Assembly: GCF_009674535.1 (NCBI RefSeq)
Contig: NZ_WKJK01000005.1
Location: 186,001 to 250,000 of the forward strand
From: Duganella guangzhouensis
Lineage (GTDB): Bacteria; Pseudomonadota; Gammaproteobacteria; Burkholderiales; Burkholderiaceae_D
Direction of reading: 5' to 3'
DNA: 64,000 bases
The notes under the pieces: model-generated
Databases searched by the model: none
The model's input: only the letters and a program-made list of their open reading frames with translations
Told to the model about the DNA's origin: nothing
Made by a program: the position numbers and the translations under genes
Part shown: in pieces, positions 6,934 through 15,699 of the stretch
Layout of the letters: each line of letters begins with the position of its first letter
Numbering within the stretch: position 1 is the first letter of the stretch

Positions 6934-9561
6934 ATGAGTTCAAAGCAAAGAGATCACCACAACGTACCTTTAACCGCGCTGGCTCTGGCGGTTTCCCTGG
7001 CTCTGGCCGCTCCCGCGCAAGCGGCGGAGCCGGGCGAGGAGGGGAATGTGGTGGTCGTCACCGGTTCGCGCGTCAGTGGACGTACCGTAGAGAATAGCGC
7101 TTCGCCCATCGATGTTCTGACGCAGGAAGATCTGGCCAACAGCGGCTCGGACAATCTGCTCGGCGCCCTGGTGGCGCTGGTGCCGTCCTTCAATCTGCCT
7201 GGGCAATCGCCACAGCCCGACCTGGGCAGCATTGTGCTCGGCGTGCAGCAGCGCAATCTGTCGCCAGCCTACACGCTGGTACTGATCAACGGCAAGCGCC
7301 GCAACACCACCGCCGTGGTCAGCGAGAACGGCTTTGCCGGCTCGGCCGCCGTGGACCTGGGATTGATACCCACCAGCGCGGTCGATCACGTCGAAGTCCT
7401 GCGTGATGGCGCATCGGCCCTGTACGGCTCGTCGGCGATTGCCGGCACCGTCAACGTGATTTTGAAACACAACGCGCAAAGTGGCGGCGTCAGCGTCAAA
7501 GGCGGCTCCACCTTCAAGGGCGGCGGCGAGAACGGCAGCATTGCCGTTGACAAGGGCGTGGCACTGGGCGACAGCGGCTTCGTCAGCCTGTTCGCGCAAC
7601 TGAGCAAACAGAAGCCGGCGATCCGCAGCTCACCCTTGAATCCGAACTATTTGTATTACCCTGCGGTGAAGGCCGACGGCACGCTGTCCACCACGCTTGG
7701 CGCCAACAACTCGCTGCCTGCCGGGACCACGCCGAATCCCAAGGAAGCGTCGCGCGACAGTGCGCCGTGGAAGAACAGCGGGCAAAAACTGGACGTCAGA
7801 AACGCCAGCGCGGGTTTCAATGGTGAGTATGATCTGAGCCGCGAGCTGACTGTGTACAGCTTCGGCACCTATGCCGACCGGCGCACTTATTCGGCGCAGA
7901 ATTTCCGTAGCCCGTATTCCATCTATAGCAGCACGCTGGCCCGCACCAACGGCTGGTACGCGTTCTATCCCGACGGCTTCACGCCCAAGGAATCCACCTC
8001 TGATCATGAAGCGCAATTGGTCGCCGGTCTGCGTGGCGTCCTGGGCGGCTGGAATTGGGACTTGAGCACCAACTACGGCAAGGACAAGGTCGATGTCTAC
8101 ACGGTGGACTCCGCCAACTACGCGCTGCCCGCATCGGCCGGGCAAACCGATTTCTACATCGGCCAGAACGCTTATTCGCTCTGGTCGAACACGCTGGATT
8201 TGACCCGCAGTGTGGACACTGGCTGGACCGCCAAACCGCTGAATTTGTCCGCCGGTGTTGAATATAGTCAGGAACATAGCCAACTCAAACCCGGCGAGCC
8301 CAACGCCTATCTCGGCGTGATCCCTGGCGACGGCGGCAGCGGCAGCGGCGGCGCGCAATCGCTGCCCGGCTATCTGCCGCGTGATGCGTCCGACACCAAG
8401 CGCCATAGCTATTCCGCCTATGTCGGCGCGGGCGCCAATATCACCAAAGAATGGTTCCTCGACGGCGGCCTGCGCGGCGAGCATTACTCGGACTTCGGCA
8501 GCAGCGGAGCGATCGGCAAGCTGTCGACGCGCTACGACTTCAGCCCGGCGTTCGCCATTCGCGGCACGGCCAGCAATGGCTTCCACGCGCCAGCGCTGCA
8601 GACCGTTTCGTTCAGCAATACCTCCGGACGTCCTAACGGCCTGATCTCGTCGCTGGTCAGGCCGGACTCGGCGGCAGGCATCGCTCTGGGCGCGGTGCCG
8701 CTGGCACCGGAAAAGGCAACTGGTTTCACACTGGGCATCACCGGCGACATCTCGCCCCAGTTCAACTACGCGGTCGACTTTTATCAGACTGAAGTGAAGC
8801 ATACCCTCGGCACCTCGGCGTCGGTCGGCCTGGATCACACCAACGCCGATGGCCAAATCCGCGATGCCTCCGGCGCGGTGCTGACCCCGGCGCAGCTGGC
8901 GATTTTGCAAAGCTACTTTACTGCCGCCGGGCTGGCGATTCCGCAGCAAGGCAATGGCCTGACGGCGCATTACTTCACCGATGTCGGCGACGTCCGCAGT
9001 CGCGGCCTGGACCTGACCATCGACGGCAAGCACCGGCTGGGCGATGGCGTGTTGAAGTGGAACTTCGCCGCGAACTTCAACACCAGCGCCTTCACACGCA
9101 TTTCCGGCATTCCAGCGAAGCTGCAGGGACTGCCGAACATCACCACCTTGTCGCTCACCAATCAACAGAGCACGCTGTATCTCGCGCCACGGGACAAGCA
9201 AATCTTCAACCTGAATTACAAAAGCGGTGCCTTCTTCGTCAATGTGGTTGAAACCCGCATAGGCAAACTGCGCCGCTTCTGGACCAACGCCGACAACGCC
9301 GCCTTGGGCCTGCCCACCACCGGAGAATGGAACGCCGGCAAGCTCTGGACCACTGACTTGACGCTGGGCTGGAACCTGGGACACGGCTTCGACGCCAAAG
9401 TCTCCGCCTTCAATCTGTTCAACGAACGCGCGCGACGCGTGCCGGACATCTCGCGCACCAACGCGTCCAAGGCCCAGTATCTGTATGCCTTCGACATCAG
9501 CGGACCGCTGGGCGCCGACCTTGGCACGCAGTATGCCGCAACCCTGAATTACAAGTTCTAA
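6934..9561 (+). CDS. TonB-dependent outer membrane receptor
   Basis: Outer membrane active transporter (875 aa). The start ATG 6934 (MSSKQRDHHN) leads into a signal peptide ending AQAA. Next come a TonB-box-like stretch 'NVVVVTGSRV' (about 37-46) and the plug domain, whose end is marked by 'VEVLRDGASALYGSSAIAG' (about 152-172). A 22-strand-type barrel follows, closing on 'YAATLNYKF' with the terminal phenylalanine required for assembly. It lacks an extended signalling domain, so it is not an anti-sigma-coupled transducer. Four genes follow in the same direction, of which the last is a dipeptidase. This suggests uptake of a peptide or amino-acid conjugate, but the substrate is unknown. Confidence 0.93.
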   Translation: MSSKQRDHHNVPLTALALAVSLALAAPAQAAEPGEEGNVVVVTGSRVSGRTVENSASPIDVLTQEDLANSGSDNLLGALVALVPSFNLPGQSPQPDLGSIVLGVQQRNLSPAYTLVLINGKRRNTTAVVSENGFAGSAAVDLGLIPTSAVDHVEVLRDGASALYGSSAIAGTVNVILKHNAQSGGVSVKGGSTFKGGGENGSIAVDKGVALGDSGFVSLFAQLSKQKPAIRSSPLNPNYLYYPAVKADGTLSTTLGANNSLPAGTTPNPKEASRDSAPWKNSGQKLDVRNASAGFNGEYDLSRELTVYSFGTYADRRTYSAQNFRSPYSIYSSTLARTNGWYAFYPDGFTPKESTSDHEAQLVAGLRGVLGGWNWDLSTNYGKDKVDVYTVDSANYALPASAGQTDFYIGQNAYSLWSNTLDLTRSVDTGWTAKPLNLSAGVEYSQEHSQLKPGEPNAYLGVIPGDGGSGSGGAQSLPGYLPRDASDTKRHSYSAYVGAGANITKEWFLDGGLRGEHYSDFGSSGAIGKLSTRYDFSPAFAIRGTASNGFHAPALQTVSFSNTSGRPNGLISSLVRPDSAAGIALGAVPLAPEKATGFTLGITGDISPQFNYAVDFYQTEVKHTLGTSASVGLDHTNADGQIRDASGAVLTPAQLAILQSYFTAAGLAIPQQGNGLTAHYFTDVGDVRSRGLDLTIDGKHRLGDGVLKWNFAANFNTSAFTRISGIPAKLQGLPNITTLSLTNQQSTLYLAPRDKQIFNLNYKSGAFFVNVVETRIGKLRRFWTNADNAALGLPTTGEWNAGKLWTTDLTLGWNLGHGFDAKVSAFNLFNERARRVPDISRTNASKAQYLYAFDISGPLGADLGTQYAATLNYKF

Positions 9562-9572
9562 GGAGGGACGTA

Positions 9573-10061
9573 ATGCCTGTTGGTGTGTTTTTTGAAGAAC
9601 TGGCCGCGCTGCCGCTCAGCCAGATCATTGGTGAATCGCTCAATCTGTTTAACGCGCTGGATGTGATACACGTGGTTGGCGTGCTGCTGCTGGCGGGCAG
9701 CATCGCCGTGGTGGATTTGCGCTTGCTCGGCTTCGCGTTTCCCGAGGTCGGGCTTGATACGCTGCAAAAGCAAGTCTTGCCGATCACCGTAGTCGGTGCC
9801 TTGCTCACCATCCCCAGTGGTATTGGCCTGTTTTTGCCGCAGGCGGGCAGGATATGGGAAAACCCGGTGCTGCAAGCCAAGGCGGGGCTGCTGATCCTGG
9901 CCGCGCTGAACATCGGCTATTGGCACTACAACTTCTCGCGCCATGCGCAATGGAGCAGTGCGCCGGCGCTGCCCTGGCAAGCCAGATTCGCCGGGGCTTC
10001 CTCGCTGCTGTTATGGACAGGGACGCTGATCGCGGGCCGTCTGATCGCGTTTTATATCTGA
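9573..10061 (+). CDS. Four-helix membrane protein, DUF6644-like, copy 1
   Basis: Integral membrane protein (162 aa) of unknown function with a strong AAGGAGGG ribosome site. It has four hydrophobic helices, with 'VIHVVGVLLLAGSIAVVDLR' in helix 1-2, 'LPITVVGALLTIPSGIGLF' in the middle, and a C-terminal 'LLLWTGTLIAGRLIAFYI'. The conserved histidine in helix 1 and the arginines in 'DLRL' and 'AGRLIA' recur in the next gene, so the pair is paralogous. I recall such proteins as the DUF6644 family, but that assignment is from memory. It lies 11 bases after the TonB receptor stop. Confidence 0.8.
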   Translation: MPVGVFFEELAALPLSQIIGESLNLFNALDVIHVVGVLLLAGSIAVVDLRLLGFAFPEVGLDTLQKQVLPITVVGALLTIPSGIGLFLPQAGRIWENPVLQAKAGLLILAALNIGYWHYNFSRHAQWSSAPALPWQARFAGASSLLLWTGTLIAGRLIAFYI

Positions 10062-10071
10062 GGAGCCCACG

Positions 10072-10542
10072 ATGTCTGTTCATACTCATCCAGCGCTCAT
10101 CGAATGGCTGGCGCACACCTCGGTCGCCCATGCTTTCAACGAAGCCGATCCCTGGATCTTCGCCGCCGTCATGAGCATCCACTTGCTCAGTCTCGCGCTG
10201 GCATTCGGCACCTCGCTGGTGCTGGATTTGCGCCTGGTCGGCATCGGTCTGCGCGCCAGTTCGGCGGCGAATATCGCAAAAAACCTGCAGCCGTATTTGC
10301 TGACCGGATTGAGCGTCGGCTTGCTCAGTGGCTTGTGGCTGTTCACTGCCGATGTATTGAAGTTTTGGGCGAACCCGGTATTCAAAACGAAACTGGTGCT
10401 GCTGATCTTCATTACGCTGGCTCAGACATGGCTGCTGTACGGCGCAAAGAATAACGCCGCGCCGGTACGGACGGTTGCCGCGCTCACGGTACTGACATGG
10501 TTCGCAACCATTATCGCGGGCCGCCTGATAGGCTTAATTTAA
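10072..10542 (+). CDS. Four-helix membrane protein, DUF6644-like, copy 2
   Basis: Second copy (156 aa) of the small membrane protein encoded immediately upstream. It has the same architecture: 'SIHLLSLALAFGTSLVLDLR', 'GLSVGLLSGLWLFTADVL' and the closing 'TIIAGRLIGLI'. The helix-1 histidine and DLRL motif are retained. Two small paralogues in tandem suggest a heterodimer. A histidine within the helix would be compatible with haem or quinone contact, and a cytochrome gene lies in the same cluster; that link is only inference. Ribosome site AGGAG. Confidence 0.8.
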   Translation: MSVHTHPALIEWLAHTSVAHAFNEADPWIFAAVMSIHLLSLALAFGTSLVLDLRLVGIGLRASSAANIAKNLQPYLLTGLSVGLLSGLWLFTADVLKFWANPVFKTKLVLLIFITLAQTWLLYGAKNNAAPVRTVAALTVLTWFATIIAGRLIGLI

Positions 10543-10554
10543 GGAGTTCACTGA

Positions 10555-11655
10555 ATGAACAAAATACTGTACGGCCTGATAGCAGGCCTGCTGCTGGGCG
10601 CCGTAAATGCCGGCGCGGCGGATGGCACGCTGGAGGAGCAAGCCCGCCAAATCCACCAGCGTATCATCGCGATTGACAGCCATGTCGACCTGCCGTTCGA
10701 TTACCCGGGCGCTGCGGCGGATGGCAACACACAGATCGACCTGCCCAAGGTGGCACGCGGCCAGTTGAAGGGCGCGGCGCTGGCGGTATTCGTGCCACAA
10801 GGTCCGAGGACTGCGGAGGGCTACGCCAAAGCGCAGCAGGACGCCGACAAGAAATACCAACTGATCAAGGCATTCGCCGAAGATAATCCGGACAAGGCGG
10901 CGCTGGCGTACACGCCGGCGGATGTGCAGCGGATTGCGGGACAAGGAAAGTTTGCGGTGTTGATCAGCGTCTTGAACGCCTATCCGCTCGGCGCCGACCT
11001 GGGCCAGCTCGACGTGTGGTACCAGCGTGGCGTGCGGGTGCTGGGCTACACCCATGCCGGCAACAATGCCTGGTCGGATTCATCCCGTCCGAGCAAGACC
11101 CTCAACGATAGGCCGGACGAAAACGGTGGTCTGTCGGATCTCGGCAAGCAAGGCGTGGCCCGCCTGAATCAGCTGGGCATCCTGATCGATGTCTCGCAGC
11201 TGACCACGCCGGCACTCAAGCAGGTGCTGAGTCTGACCAAGGCACCGGTGGTGGCGACCCACTCAGGTCTCAAAGCGATCGTCGATGCGCCCCGTAATCT
11301 CAGCGACGAGGAGCTGGATCTGATCAAGCAGAATGGTGGTGTGGTGCAGGTGGTCGCCTTCAGCAATTACCTGCGCAAGGCGCCGGAGGGCGTTAAAGCT
11401 GCGCCGGCGACCGTAGCGCAACTGGTGGATGCGATTGCTTATGCCACCAAGCGTATCGGCGTCGACCACGTCGGCATCGCGTCGGACTTCAATCACGGCG
11501 GCGGCGTGGAGGGCTGGCAAAACGAAGGTGAAGCGCAAAACGTCACCGTCGAACTGCTGCGGCGCGGATACTCCGAGCGCGACATCGCAAAACTATGGGG
11601 CGGAAATTTCCTGCGCGTGCTGGGCGAGGCGCAACAGCGGGCCGCAACCCGTTAG
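10555..11655 (+). CDS. Secreted membrane dipeptidase (peptidase family M19)
   Basis: Zinc dipeptidase of the renal dipeptidase family (366 aa), here with a signal peptide (MNKILYGLIAGLLLGAVNAG, cleaved after GAA) and so probably periplasmic. Metal-binding features are HxD at H43/D45 ('IAIDSHVDLPF'), 'GYTHAGNN', 'VATHSGLKAI' and 'VDHVGIASDFNHGGG'; the C-terminal 'KLWGGNFLRVL' is also conserved. Family members cleave dipeptides, often with a D-residue at the second position. It ends the unit with the TonB receptor and two membrane proteins, and abuts the convergent Rrf2 gene with no spacer. Confidence 0.93.
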   Translation: MNKILYGLIAGLLLGAVNAGAADGTLEEQARQIHQRIIAIDSHVDLPFDYPGAAADGNTQIDLPKVARGQLKGAALAVFVPQGPRTAEGYAKAQQDADKKYQLIKAFAEDNPDKAALAYTPADVQRIAGQGKFAVLISVLNAYPLGADLGQLDVWYQRGVRVLGYTHAGNNAWSDSSRPSKTLNDRPDENGGLSDLGKQGVARLNQLGILIDVSQLTTPALKQVLSLTKAPVVATHSGLKAIVDAPRNLSDEELDLIKQNGGVVQVVAFSNYLRKAPEGVKAAPATVAQLVDAIAYATKRIGVDHVGIASDFNHGGGVEGWQNEGEAQNVTVELLRRGYSERDIAKLWGGNFLRVLGEAQQRAATR

Positions 11656-12102
11656 CTAGACAGCTTTGCGTACGATGCGAACCGGCTTGGTCGCCGGTTC
11701 GGCGGTTGGCAGCATATCTTCCAGCGTCTGCTGGTCCAGCACATTCAGGAAGGCTTGGGTGGCCGCGTTCAGCGTGTATTTCAGCTTGCAGTCGCCGGTC
11801 AGCGGGCAGGTATCGTGCTCGCGGTCGAAGCATTCGGCCATGAAGAAATCGGTCTCGGTGGTGCGCACCAGCGCGCCGATGTTGATGTCTTTCGGCTCCT
11901 TGGCCAGGCGCAGGCCACCATTACGGCCGCGCACCGTCTCCACCAGTCCGGACAGGCCTAGCTGATACACCACCTTCATCAGATGGTTTTTTGATATCAC
12001 ATGCAGATCGGCGATGTCCTGGATGGTAACCAGTCGATCCCGATTGGCCGCCAGGTAGAGCAGCGTGCGCAGCGAATAATCGGTAAAAGAGGTGAGGCGC
12101 AT
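11656..12102 (-). CDS. Rrf2 family regulator, NsrR-like
   Basis: Iron-sulfur-type transcriptional regulator (148 aa). Residues 1-75 are the Rrf2 winged helix ('FTDYSLRTLLYLA', 'VISKNHLMKVVYQL', 'GRNGGLRLAKEP'). Three cysteines, C91, C99 and C105 in 'ECFDREHDTCPLTGDCKL', form the cluster-binding loop. The spacing C-x7-C-x5-C is close to NsrR (nitric oxide sensing) rather than IscR. An inverted repeat just upstream suggests autoregulation. No hmp, nor or nir gene is in the window, so the NO-sensing role is inferred only from the protein. Confidence 0.88.
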   Translation of the reverse strand: MRLTSFTDYSLRTLLYLAANRDRLVTIQDIADLHVISKNHLMKVVYQLGLSGLVETVRGRNGGLRLAKEPKDINIGALVRTTETDFFMAECFDREHDTCPLTGDCKLKYTLNAATQAFLNVLDQQTLEDMLPTAEPATKPVRIVRKAV

Positions 12103-12109
12103 TCGGGTA

Positions 12110-12125
12110 ATTCAAATAGTTGAAT
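12110..12125. promoter_or_regulatory. Inverted repeat upstream of Rrf2 gene
   Basis: ATTCAA-ATAG-TTGAAT has two perfect 6-bp arms with a 4-bp spacer, beginning eight bases before the Rrf2-family start codon. It also lies upstream of the divergent small gene at 12212. A plausible operator for autoregulation; binding is not shown. Confidence 0.4.
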
Positions 12126-12211
12126 GCACCATTTTACATGTTCGGGGTGATCTTGCGCACGGACGCCACCGTCGCCAGGCCGCACACTGGCCTCACACAG
12201 AGGGAGGCCGT

Positions 12212-12463
12212 ATGGATGACGAAGATGCACGCCGCCGCTTCATCGGCGAATTGTGGCAGCGTTTCGAGCAGTTGCAGGCGTGGGCGGTGGAAAACTGGCC
12301 GGACCGGGAAAACCCGCTAAGCAGCGCGGATTTTGTGGAGTCGCGCAAGGAGATCCTCGGCTTGCGCAACCCCTCGCAGGCGCCGTCGCGACCGGCCGGC
12401 GAACCGGAACCCGAGCAGGGCGGGGCGCAGTATGTCGACCTGAATCCCGCGCCCTGGCCCTGA
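12212..12463 (+). CDS. Small charged hypothetical protein
   Basis: Small soluble protein (83 aa) starting MDDEDARRRFIGELWQRFEQ. GGGAGG upstream gives a good ribosome site, and ATG 12212 is preferred over the upstream in-frame start at 12092. The first half is a likely amphipathic helix rich in acidic and aromatic residues ('LQAWAVENWPDRENPLS'). The C-terminal third is proline/glutamate rich and probably disordered. No signal peptide. It is divergent from the Rrf2 regulator and may be under its control. I do not recognise the family. Confidence 0.6.
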   Translation: MDDEDARRRFIGELWQRFEQLQAWAVENWPDRENPLSSADFVESRKEILGLRNPSQAPSRPAGEPEPEQGGAQYVDLNPAPWP

Positions 12464-12464
12464 A

Positions 12465-13679
12465 TCAGTCGTGGATGACCGGCTTGCCGATCTGCGCCAG
12501 CACCCAGGCCGCCAGACTGACCAACAGGCTGGCCAGCACGCCCCAGGCCAGATTCAGCGCGCTGTCGAACAGCAGCGGCGCCACCAGGCCAGACACCAGC
12601 GCAAACAGCAGCATCTGGATAAATGACTGCATCGACGACGCCAGCCCGCTGTTATTCGGGAAGTACTCCAGCGCGATCAGCGTGGCAGGCGTCATCGCCA
12701 GCGCGAGGCCGAACGAGTAGATAAACAGCGGCATCACCGCCCACGGCACCGCCGCCACAAACACGCTGTTGTAGGCGACGTTGATAATGCCAGCGGTGAT
12801 CATCACCACAAACCCAAGCCACACCTGCTGCTTGCGCGAGTAGCGGTGCGCGACTTTGCCCGACAGCGCGGAGCCGATCACCATACCGCTGATCAGCGGC
12901 ACGAACATCCACGCAAACGCGGTTTCCGGCAGGTGCAGAATGTTCATCACGAAGTAGGCGGCGGAGCCGATGTACAGCGCCACGCCGGCGAAGCTCATGC
13001 CCACCGCCACCGCCAGCAGCAGGAAGTGGTGGTGGCACAGCACCTTCCAGTAATTTTTGGCGATCACGCCCAGATGGAAGGGATGGCGGTCCTTGACCGG
13101 CAGGCTTTCCGGCAGCGCGCGGTATACCGACAGCAGCATCAGAATGCCGAAGGCGCTGAGGAACCAGAAAATCGAACGCCAGCCGAAGCTGACTTGCAGC
13201 CAGCCACCCAACACCGGCGCGATCGCCGGCGCCAGACCGAATACCATCATGATATGCGACAGGATCTTCTGCGCCGCAGCGCCGGAAAAGCGGTCCTGCA
13301 CAATCGCGCGACCCACCACCGAACCGGCGCCGGCGGCCAGACCCTGCACAATGCGGCAGCCCAGCAGCACGCCGATGGACGGCGCCAGCGCCGCCACTAC
13401 CGAAGCCACGATATACGCCACCAGCGAGATAATAATGACCGGGCGGCGGCCGAAGGAATCCGACAGCGTCCCGTAGAACAGCATCATGAAAGCGAAGCAG
13501 AACAGGAACATGGACAGCGTCTGCTGCACCACCATCGGGCTGGCGTCGAAGGCGTGGGTGATGGCCGGGAAGGACGGCAGATAGGTATCGATGGCCAGCG
13601 GACCGACCATGGAAAGGCCGGCCAACAGCAGCGTCAGCAAAATATTCATGAATAGCGTATTGTTCGTTGGACCCGGCAT
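12465..13679 (-). CDS. Bcr/CflA family multidrug efflux MFS transporter
   Basis: Twelve-helix major facilitator (404 aa) of the drug:H+ antiporter Bcr/CflA group. Helix 1 carries the group signature 'GPLAIDTYLPSFPAI'. The loop 2-3 motif A is 'FYGTLSDSFGRRPVIIIS', and helix 4-5 has 'RIVQGLAAGAGSVVGRAIV'. It exports small toxic compounds; the substrate is unknown. Two starts are possible, ATG 13679 (MPGPTNNTLF) and ATG 13649 (MNILLTLLLA); neither has a clear ribosome site. Its 3' end is one base from the convergent small gene. Confidence 0.92.
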   Translation of the reverse strand: MPGPTNNTLFMNILLTLLLAGLSMVGPLAIDTYLPSFPAITHAFDASPMVVQQTLSMFLFCFAFMMLFYGTLSDSFGRRPVIIISLVAYIVASVVAALAPSIGVLLGCRIVQGLAAGAGSVVGRAIVQDRFSGAAAQKILSHIMMVFGLAPAIAPVLGGWLQVSFGWRSIFWFLSAFGILMLLSVYRALPESLPVKDRHPFHLGVIAKNYWKVLCHHHFLLLAVAVGMSFAGVALYIGSAAYFVMNILHLPETAFAWMFVPLISGMVIGSALSGKVAHRYSRKQQVWLGFVVMITAGIINVAYNSVFVAAVPWAVMPLFIYSFGLALAMTPATLIALEYFPNNSGLASSMQSFIQMLLFALVSGLVAPLLFDSALNLAWGVLASLLVSLAAWVLAQIGKPVIHD

Positions 13680-13798
13680 TTTACGCGATATACGCTTGTC
13701 GCATAAGAAACGCTACAATTCTTCGTTGGGCCGTGCGGGCGCCAGGTTTATGCTTTACAGTGGGCTGTCACGCCCGCGTTTTTCGAATTCGAGACATT

Positions 13799-14722
13799 AT
13801 GACTAGAGATACCTTTGACGCCACCACCGTCAAGCCATCGCACTGGAATCTGTCCAGCGTGATCGAACAGCTGCGCGTATCGCGCGAGGCCACCCACAAT
13901 ATCCGTCACCACGGGCGGGTGCGTGAACTGCCATCGCGCGAGGCGCTGACCACCATCGTCAACGGCTTGCAGGCGGTGTTGTTCCCGACCCATTACGGCC
14001 GGCCCAACCTGACCGACGAAAGCATCGACTTCTTCGTCGGCGACACCCTCAACACCACCTTGAATCGGCTGGCCGAACAGGTGCGGCGCGGCCTTCAGTT
14101 CTCGGCCGAGGAGGCGATTCCGGACGAGGAAGCGCTGACACGGCAAGCGCACGACATCACGCGCCAGTTCGCGGCTGGCCTGCCGCAGATTCGCGCGCTG
14201 CTGGTGTCCGACGTGCAGGCGGCGTTTTCCGGCGACCCGGCGGCGACCTCGGTGGCCGAGATCATGCTGTGCTATCCGGGCACTATCGCCATCCTGTACT
14301 ACCGGCTGGCGCACAGCCTGCACTCGTTAGGCTCGCCGTTCCTGGCGCGTCTGATATCCGACATCGCCCATTCGCTGACCGGGATCGACATCCACCCGGC
14401 GGCGCAGATCGGCGCCAGCTTCTTCATCGATCACGGCACCGGCGTGGTAATCGGCGAGACCGCCATCATCGGCCAGCGCGTGCGGCTGTACCAGCACGTC
14501 ACGCTGGGCGCCAAACGCTTCCCAGCCGACGAGCAGGGCGTCTTGATCAAAGGCGTACCGCGTCACCCCATCGTCGAAGACGACGTGGTGATCTATGCCG
14601 GCGCCACGATCCTGGGCCGCATCACCATCGGCGCCGGCTCCACCATCGGCGGTAACGTGTGGCTGACCCAGGGCGTCCCGCCGGGCAGCAACGTCGCCCA
14701 GGCGCAGATGCGCAACGACTGA
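13799..14722 (+). CDS. epsC: Serine O-acetyltransferase, EpsC type
   Basis: Enzyme of cysteine synthesis (307 aa): acetyl-CoA plus L-serine gives O-acetylserine. The N-terminal 170 residues are helical. The C-terminal half is a left-handed beta-helix with hexapeptide repeats and the active-site segments 'SFFIDHGTGVVIGETA' and 'VRLYQHVTLGAKRFP'. The long N-terminus and the inserted 'PADEQGVLIKGVPRHPIV' fit the EpsC branch rather than CysE. ATG 13799 is the natural start. The leader contains complementary CGGGCG/CGCCCG segments (13736-13741 and 13771-13776) followed by a T run, a possible leader hairpin. Its product feeds the sulfide assimilation served by the nearby sulfur-scavenging genes. 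Confidence 0.92.
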   Translation: MTRDTFDATTVKPSHWNLSSVIEQLRVSREATHNIRHHGRVRELPSREALTTIVNGLQAVLFPTHYGRPNLTDESIDFFVGDTLNTTLNRLAEQVRRGLQFSAEEAIPDEEALTRQAHDITRQFAAGLPQIRALLVSDVQAAFSGDPAATSVAEIMLCYPGTIAILYYRLAHSLHSLGSPFLARLISDIAHSLTGIDIHPAAQIGASFFIDHGTGVVIGETAIIGQRVRLYQHVTLGAKRFPADEQGVLIKGVPRHPIVEDDVVIYAGATILGRITIGAGSTIGGNVWLTQGVPPGSNVAQAQMRND

Positions 14723-14732
14723 AGCAACGCCC

Positions 14733-15653
14733 GTGGAGCGCGCGACTTTTCCAGAGCCGGACTATCGAGGATTGAAAGCGCTGGCCGTGGTGTCGACGCT
14801 CTACCTCGTCATCATGCTGGCATGGGGGCATCAGGCGCATTGGGGACTGCACGCTCCCGAGCGCGCGGCGGTGTTGCTGGCGGTGGTGCTGTCGTTCCTG
14901 ACACCGCTGGTGTTCCCGCGCTGTTGGCGTAGCCATCGCGTGCGCAGCATGCTGTTCACCTACGTGATGCTGATCGTGTTCAGTAATTTTTCCGCCGCGC
15001 TGGGCTACTTCCTGGTGACCACCGATGCTCCGCTGGTGGACGCCACGCTGGCGCGCTGGGACCTGATGCTAGGCTTCGACTGGGTGGCCTTTTGCGGCTG
15101 GATCCAGCAGCATGCGTGGGCCGACCTGTGGCTGAAGTACGCCTACAAAAGCTTCATCATCCAGTTTCCGCTGATGGTGGTGTACCTGTCGCTGACGCGG
15201 CGCTTCACGCAGTTGTCCGATTTTTGCGGTGGCATGGTGGTCAGCATGATCATCACGCATGTCAGCAGTTGGTTCTATCCGGCGGCGGGTGCGGGCAAGT
15301 ACAACGCCGCGCAGCTGGCGGTCGACATGTCCGCCCTCAGCGACTTCGAGCCTTTGCGCTCCGGCGCGCTGCGCCACATCGACCCGACCGCCTTGCAAGG
15401 CTTGATCTCGATCCCGTCCTACCACACCGTGCTGGCGGTGCTATTCACCTGCGCGTTCCGGCACACCCGCATCTTCTGGCCGATCCTGATCGCCAACATC
15501 AGCATGATCCTCGCCACGCCCAAATTCGGCGGCCACTACGTCATGGACGTGCTGACCGGCTTCCTGACCGTGGTGGTGTCGATCTACCTGTGGCAACGCA
15601 TCACCCGCCCCAATCCGGGGTCAATCCTCCCAATCGCACACGAGCTCAAGTAG
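14733..15653 (+). CDS. PAP2-superfamily membrane phosphatase (Aur1/Ipt1-like)
   Basis: Integral membrane protein (306 aa) with about six helices and the bipartite PAP2 signature: 'SIPSYHTVLAVLF' (second motif, catalytic histidine) and 'KFGGHYVMDVLTG' (third motif, catalytic histidine and aspartate). The spacing resembles the Aur1/Ipt1-type inositol-phosphotransfer branch. It probably acts on a lipid phosphate or lipid-linked head group. It starts at GTG 14733, ten bases after the EpsC stop, so it is likely co-transcribed. The first PAP2 motif (KxxxxxxRP) is not obvious, so the exact reaction is open. Confidence 0.8.
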   Translation: MERATFPEPDYRGLKALAVVSTLYLVIMLAWGHQAHWGLHAPERAAVLLAVVLSFLTPLVFPRCWRSHRVRSMLFTYVMLIVFSNFSAALGYFLVTTDAPLVDATLARWDLMLGFDWVAFCGWIQQHAWADLWLKYAYKSFIIQFPLMVVYLSLTRRFTQLSDFCGGMVVSMIITHVSSWFYPAAGAGKYNAAQLAVDMSALSDFEPLRSGALRHIDPTALQGLISIPSYHTVLAVLFTCAFRHTRIFWPILIANISMILATPKFGGHYVMDVLTGFLTVVVSIYLWQRITRPNPGSILPIAHELK

Positions 15654-15699
15654 AAAGCGGTGTATCCTCTGGCAGGACGTTCGTTCAGGAGGACAGCTT

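Noticed and set aside
7630..9384. 584-codon open frame antisense to the TonB receptor gene
   Set aside because: Composition is an arginine/glutamine/alanine-rich antisense shadow; the plus-strand receptor is complete with clear motifs.
15092..15699. Open frame inside the PAP2 gene leading into the toxin-like region
   Set aside because: Within 15092-15653 it is out of frame with a good membrane protein and reads as low-quality sequence; only the part after about 15805 looks coding.
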